Source of the DNA: an uncultured Actinomyces sp.
GTDB lineage: Bacteria > Actinomycetota > Actinomycetes > Actinomycetales > Actinomycetaceae
DNA: 18,355 bases
NCBI GenBank assembly: GCA_938028585.1
Contig: CALIZH010000064.1
Coordinates: forward strand, 1-18,355
Direction: 5' to 3'
The notes under the pieces are model-generated. The model had not been told where the DNA came from, made no database searches, and saw nothing but the letters and a program-made list of their open reading frames with translations. The position numbers and the translations under genes were made by a program. Positions 15,026-18,355 of this stretch are shown piece after piece; position 1 is the first letter of the stretch, and each line of letters opens with the position of its first letter.

Positions 15026-16060
15026 TTACTCAAAGAGAGCAGATTCAGCCGGCGGCGTTAAACCAAGGTGTTTCCATGCTTTAGCAGTTGCCATCCGACC
15101 GCGTGTCGTCCTCAGGATGAAACCTTCACGAACCAAATAGGGCTCTGCGACCGTCTCAACGGTTTCTGCTTCCTCGCCAACAGTCACTGCAAGGGTGGTG
15201 AGCCCAACCGGCCCTCCCGCAAATCGGCGGCACATTGCGTCAAGAACAGCACGGTCCAGACGGTCCAGGCCAAAAGCATCAACCTCAAAGAGCTCAAGAG
15301 CACCTCGCGCAGCGTCAAGCGTGAGCTGACCATTGCCTCGAACTTGGGCATAATCAACGACACGACGCAGCAACCTATTGGCAATTCGAGGAGTTCCCCT
15401 GGAACGAGACGCGATTTCATGGGCTGCTTTCGCATCAATAGGAGTTGAGAGAAGCTCTGCAGATCGCCGAACAACCATTTCAAGGTCTTCCGTCGAGTAA
15501 AACTCGAGATGAGCGGTAAAACCAAAGCGATCACGAAGCGGCGCTGGAAGAAGGCCAGAACGAGTTGTCGCACCAACAACAGTAAAAGGCGGTAGGGTCA
15601 GCGGAATCGACGTCGCTCCCGGACCTTTGCCAACGACAACATCGACTCGGAAGTCCTCCATTGCGAGGTAAAGCATTTCCTCAGCGGTACGGGCAAGACG
15701 ATGAATCTCATCAATGAAGAGAACATCGCCTTCCTGCAGCCCGGATAAAATTGCGGCTAAATCACCAGCATGCTGAATCGCTGGTCCTGAAGTGAGGCGC
15801 AGAGATGTCCCCATTTCAGCAGCGATGATCATTGCCAGTGTCGTCTTGCCCAGCCCAGGCGGTCCCGCCAGTAGTACGTGATCGGCGCTCGCGCCACGAG
15901 CCCGCGCAGCATCCAGCACTAACTGAAGCTGATCACGAACAACTTTCTGACCAACAAATTCACTCAAACGCTTGGGGCGAAGAGCAGCCTCAGCAGCCCT
16001 CTCAAGTTCTCCCGCGTCTGGCGCGACAATGTTAACGGAGGCCTCGAACTCATCGGCCAT
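15026..16060 (-). CDS. ruvB: Holliday junction branch migration ATPase RuvB
   Basis: A 344-residue AAA+ ATPase that forms hexamers on DNA arms and drives branch migration with RuvA. Walker A GPPGLGKTT is at 66-74, Walker B LFIDEIH at 114-120, sensor 1 GATTR at 163-167, and the arginine-finger region PLRDRFG at 174-180. A sensor 2 GTPRIANRLLRR stretch and the C-terminal winged-helix domain follow. The length is normal. The ATG lies inside the end of ruvA, an 11-nt overlap, with GGAGG 5 nt upstream, so coupled translation is likely. The 100-nt gap to yajC shows only a short TTGGG/CCCAA dyad. Confidence 0.98.
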   Translation of the reverse strand: MADEFEASVNIVAPDAGELERAAEAALRPKRLSEFVGQKVVRDQLQLVLDAARARGASADHVLLAGPPGLGKTTLAMIIAAEMGTSLRLTSGPAIQHAGDLAAILSGLQEGDVLFIDEIHRLARTAEEMLYLAMEDFRVDVVVGKGPGATSIPLTLPPFTVVGATTRSGLLPAPLRDRFGFTAHLEFYSTEDLEMVVRRSAELLSTPIDAKAAHEIASRSRGTPRIANRLLRRVVDYAQVRGNGQLTLDAARGALELFEVDAFGLDRLDRAVLDAMCRRFAGGPVGLTTLAVTVGEEAETVETVAEPYLVREGFILRTTRGRMATAKAWKHLGLTPPAESALFE

Positions 16061-16643
16061 TTGCGCCTCCCAACTTAATCAATGCTGCGCGTAGGAGATC
16101 CGAAGCGTTGAGACCATTTCCGCCCAGCTCGGCAAGCGCAGCGTCTGCCTTTGCATCGTTCCATCCCAAGCCAATCAATGCTGCCTTCACCTCTGCTTCG
16201 ACCACTCCCGACATCGGTGCCGAGGCCTGAGGAAGTTCAGCCGGCACTCCGAGCTTATCGCCCAGCTCCACAAGCATGCGCGAGGCAACCTTCTTGCCAA
16301 CTCCGGGAATCCTGGCCAGAGCTGCGGTATCTTGATCTGCCACAGCACGCCGTAGATCATTCGGGGTGAAAACAGAAAGAGCCGCCAGGCCAATCCTGGG
16401 GCCGATACCGCTGACTGACATGAGGATTTCAAATACTTCGCGCTCTTCTTCAGTCTTGAACCCGTAGAGCGTTAAAGAATCTTCACGAACAATCAGATGG
16501 GTATAGAGCTCAACATCATCACCTTTGTGGAGCTCACTAGCAAAAGGTGGAGTCACGAAGACCTGAAAGCCGATGCCTCCGTGGACAACAACGACATCAC
16601 CCACACCGATGCGTGCGATGCTGCCGAGAACTCGGGAAATCAT
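16050..16643 (-). CDS. ruvA: Holliday junction binding protein RuvA
   Basis: A 197-residue DNA-binding protein that forms tetramers on the four-way junction and loads RuvB. The N-terminal OB-fold domain covers about residues 1-63. Two helix-hairpin-helix motifs follow, SGIGPRIGLAAL (78-89) and IPGVGKKVASRM (112-123). Domain III, which contacts RuvB, covers about 150-195. The ATG start has AGGAG 5 nt upstream. It follows ruvC by 50 nt, and its last 11 nt overlap the ruvB start. Confidence 0.98.
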   Translation of the reverse strand: MISRVLGSIARIGVGDVVVVHGGIGFQVFVTPPFASELHKGDDVELYTHLIVREDSLTLYGFKTEEEREVFEILMSVSGIGPRIGLAALSVFTPNDLRRAVADQDTAALARIPGVGKKVASRMLVELGDKLGVPAELPQASAPMSGVVEAEVKAALIGLGWNDAKADAALAELGGNGLNASDLLRAALIKLGGANGR

Positions 16644-16693
16644 GCTTTCTCCTCAACAATGCTCTTGATGGGACCGAACATACGTACGATACC

Positions 16694-17323
16694 CTAGCTG
16701 CGTCGACGACGGGGGTCGACCGCGCCGGTTCGGCGCTGCGCAGCTTGAGCCTCTGCCCACATTTGTTGTGCCGGAGTCAGGCGCCCCCTAGCCGAAAGCT
16801 TCCCTGACTGAGAAACTGCAACTGTAGAGTCTCCCCTAGCTCCAAGCAGCCCAGTCCCTCGCCATGCATGGCAGATTGCGATAGCTAATGAGTCAGCGGC
16901 ATCAGCGGGCTTCGGGGGTTTATCCAACCCCAGAATACGAGCAACCATGTGCTGAACCTGCGCCTTATCAGCATTACCATTCCCCGTCACTGCACTTTTA
17001 ACTTCTGAAGGAGTATGTATTGCCATGGGAAGTCTAGCCCGTCCTGCAGCTGCAAGTGCAACTCCCATAACCTGCATAGTCGTCGAAACCGAACGAAGAT
17101 TGTCCTGAGCGAAAACCTGTTCGATGGCAACGACCTCAGGTTCGTATAGGGAGATCACATGATCAATCGCATCGGCGATCTTGGCTAAGCGAAAATGCTG
17201 GGCAAGTTCGGTTGAAGACCGGGCAACTCCGACAAAAACCATCGATGCGCGCCGAGAGGCATCGACGTCAACAACGCCCAAACCACAGCGCGTAATACCC
17301 GGGTCAATTCCCAAAACTCGCAT
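16694..17323 (-). CDS. ruvC: Holliday junction resolvase RuvC with C-terminal extension
   Basis: A 209-residue endonuclease that cuts Holliday junctions symmetrically, working with RuvAB. The four metal-binding acidic residues are in place: Asp7 in GIDPGI, Glu68 in VAIEQVF, and Asp141 and Asp144 in DAADSLAIAICHAW. The conserved core ends by about residue 157. The last 50 residues are Arg- and Ala-rich and end in RRRR, longer than the roughly 170-residue Escherichia coli enzyme but not rare in Actinobacteria. The ATG start is only 2 nt after the pdxT stop. yebC, which usually precedes ruvC in this phylum, is absent. Confidence 0.97.
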   Translation of the reverse strand: MRVLGIDPGITRCGLGVVDVDASRRASMVFVGVARSSTELAQHFRLAKIADAIDHVISLYEPEVVAIEQVFAQDNLRSVSTTMQVMGVALAAAGRARLPMAIHTPSEVKSAVTGNGNADKAQVQHMVARILGLDKPPKPADAADSLAIAICHAWRGTGLLGARGDSTVAVSQSGKLSARGRLTPAQQMWAEAQAAQRRTGAVDPRRRRS

Positions 17324-17325
17324 GA

Positions 17326-17922
17326 TTAAGATTCCCGCTGAACCATCCGCGTAAAGAGCTCGTGAAAGCGCCAGTCCGTGCCGATCTCGGGGTGGAAAGA
17401 GGTTGCGAGTGACTGACCACTGCGGACAGCAACAATTGGACCATCGGGAGTATTTCCAGCACGCGCGAGCACGTCGACAGACTCACCCACTGACTCAACC
17501 CAAGGCGCCCTAATAAAGACGGCGGGGAAAGGCTTCCCCTCGATGCCTTTAATATCAAGCTCTTCTTCGTAGGAGTCCACCTGACGACCAAAGGCATTCC
17601 GACGCACAACCATGTCGATGGCGCCAAATGAACGCTGGTCATCCCTGCCATCAAGAATCGTCGTCGCAAGCATGATCATTCCCGCGCATGTCCCATAGAC
17701 CGGCATTCCGTTTGATATCTGCTCAGCTAGCTGATCAAAAATGCCGAATGAAAGCAGCAGATTGGACATTGTTGTCGATTCGCCGCCAGGGATGACCAAA
17801 CCGTCAACTGACGCGAGTTCCTCGCTACGTCGCACTAGGACAGCGCGGGCGCCGGATTCTTCCAGCGCCCGCACATGTTCGGCGACATCACCCTGAAGGG
17901 CGAGAATGCCAATATTTACCAT
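17326..17922 (-). CDS. pdxT: PLP synthase glutaminase subunit PdxT
   Basis: A 198-residue class I glutamine amidotransferase that supplies ammonia to PdxS for making pyridoxal 5'-phosphate (vitamin B6) in the cytoplasm. The catalytic triad is visible: Cys79 in YGTCAGMI, His177 and Glu179 in SFHPEIG. GILALQGDVAEH (5-16) and PGGEST (45-50) are family motifs. The ATG overlaps the pdxS stop by 7 nt (ATGGTAA), which favours coupled expression in the expected 1:1 ratio. The length is normal. Confidence 0.98.
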   Translation of the reverse strand: MVNIGILALQGDVAEHVRALEESGARAVLVRRSEELASVDGLVIPGGESTTMSNLLLSFGIFDQLAEQISNGMPVYGTCAGMIMLATTILDGRDDQRSFGAIDMVVRRNAFGRQVDSYEEELDIKGIEGKPFPAVFIRAPWVESVGESVDVLARAGNTPDGPIVAVRSGQSLATSFHPEIGTDWRFHELFTRMVQRES

Positions 17923-18355
17923 CCGCGTTCAGCCAATCGATGGTCGACGGGAAGGTCGTCGACATTAATACCGACCATTGCTTCACCAAGGCCACGCGAG
18001 ACTTCTGCAATAACCGAAGGATCATCGTAGAAAGTCGTTGCCTTGACGATAGCGGCCGCACGCTTCGCAGGATCACCCGACTTGAAAATGCCGGAGCCAA
18101 CAAAGACGCCTTCGGCACCAAGCTGCATCATCATCGCAGCGTCGGCAGGGGTGGCAATACCACCGGCCGTGAAGAGCACGACGGGGAGGCGGCCCTCGCG
18201 GGCGACCTCGGCGACGAGCTCGTAGGGTGCCTGAAGTTCCTTGGCCGCGACGTAGAGCTCATCCTCGGGCAGGGATGTCAGGCGGCGAATCTCGTCGCGA
18301 ATCTTGCGCATGTGCGTGGTCGCGTTGGAGACGTCGCCGGTGCCGGCCTCACCCT
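17916..18355 (-). CDS. pdxS: PLP synthase subunit PdxS (C-terminal part, cut by window edge)
   Basis: The last 146 residues of the ribose 5-phosphate-using PLP synthase lyase subunit, a TIM-barrel protein that forms dodecamers with PdxT. The visible start GEAGTGDVSNATTHMR lies just after the position of the second conserved lysine, so both catalytic lysines are outside the window. The stretches LFTAGGIATPADAAMMMQLG and VFVGSGIFKS are phosphate-binding and barrel-closing segments typical of the family. The frame is open to the window edge, and its TAA overlaps pdxT. Confidence 0.98.
   Translation of the reverse strand, partial: GEAGTGDVSNATTHMRKIRDEIRRLTSLPEDELYVAAKELQAPYELVAEVAREGRLPVVLFTAGGIATPADAAMMMQLGAEGVFVGSGIFKSGDPAKRAAAIVKATTFYDDPSVIAEVSRGLGEAMVGINVDDLPVDHRLAERGW

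Noticed and set aside
16670..16692. CGTACG-centred near-palindrome between ruvC and ruvA, considered as an operator
   Set aside because: Only 6 bp are perfectly symmetrical and it resembles no SOS-box or other operator I can name.

Overview
This is an ordinary chromosomal housekeeping stretch from an actinobacterium with moderate G+C, mid-50s percent by eye. The gene order pdxS-pdxT-ruvC-ruvA-ruvB-yajC-secD-secF-apt-rel, followed by a metallo-hydrolase, hisS and aspS, is typical of Actinobacteria. The protein style fits too: a SecD with a Ser/Ala/Pro-rich exported insert and paired cysteines, a DeaD helicase with a basic tail, and several GTG starts. A member of the Actinomycetaceae or a relative is plausible, but that is inference.

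All genes but one lie on the minus strand, so transcription runs from high to low coordinates. The right edge holds the C-terminal part of pdxS (PLP synthase), overlapping pdxT by 7 nt. It is followed closely by ruvC, ruvA and ruvB (Holliday-junction resolution), then yajC, secD and secF (accessory Sec translocase), apt (adenine salvage) and rel (bifunctional (p)ppGpp synthetase/hydrolase). Many junctions are overlaps: pdxS/pdxT 7 nt, ruvA/ruvB 11 nt, secD/secF 4 nt, secF/apt 1 nt. This suggests one or a few long transcripts. After a 165-nt gap come a three-repeat DUF349 protein, a metallo-beta-lactamase-fold hydrolase overlapping it by 4 nt, and hisS. hisS ends at a strong 14-bp hairpin that is probably its terminator.

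The left third holds deaD (DEAD-box RNA helicase with a DbpA-type RNA-binding domain), then a convergent plus-strand MFS exporter, then the N-terminal two thirds of aspS, truncated by the window edge. A 208-nt divergent spacer separates the exporter from aspS. hisS and aspS, often adjacent in this phylum, are therefore separated by deaD and the exporter.

No CRISPR array, insertion sequence, prophage, tRNA or rRNA is visible, and I found no clearly new multi-gene system. The observations most worth checking are a 26-codon leader ORF with its own ribosome-binding site just upstream of deaD, a perfect 11-bp GC-rich hairpin over the first codons of rel, an AspRS signature pointing to a non-discriminating enzyme (hence tRNA-dependent Asn synthesis), the Ser-rich repetitive insert of SecD, and the absence of yebC and of a peptidyl-prolyl isomerase gene from their usual places.
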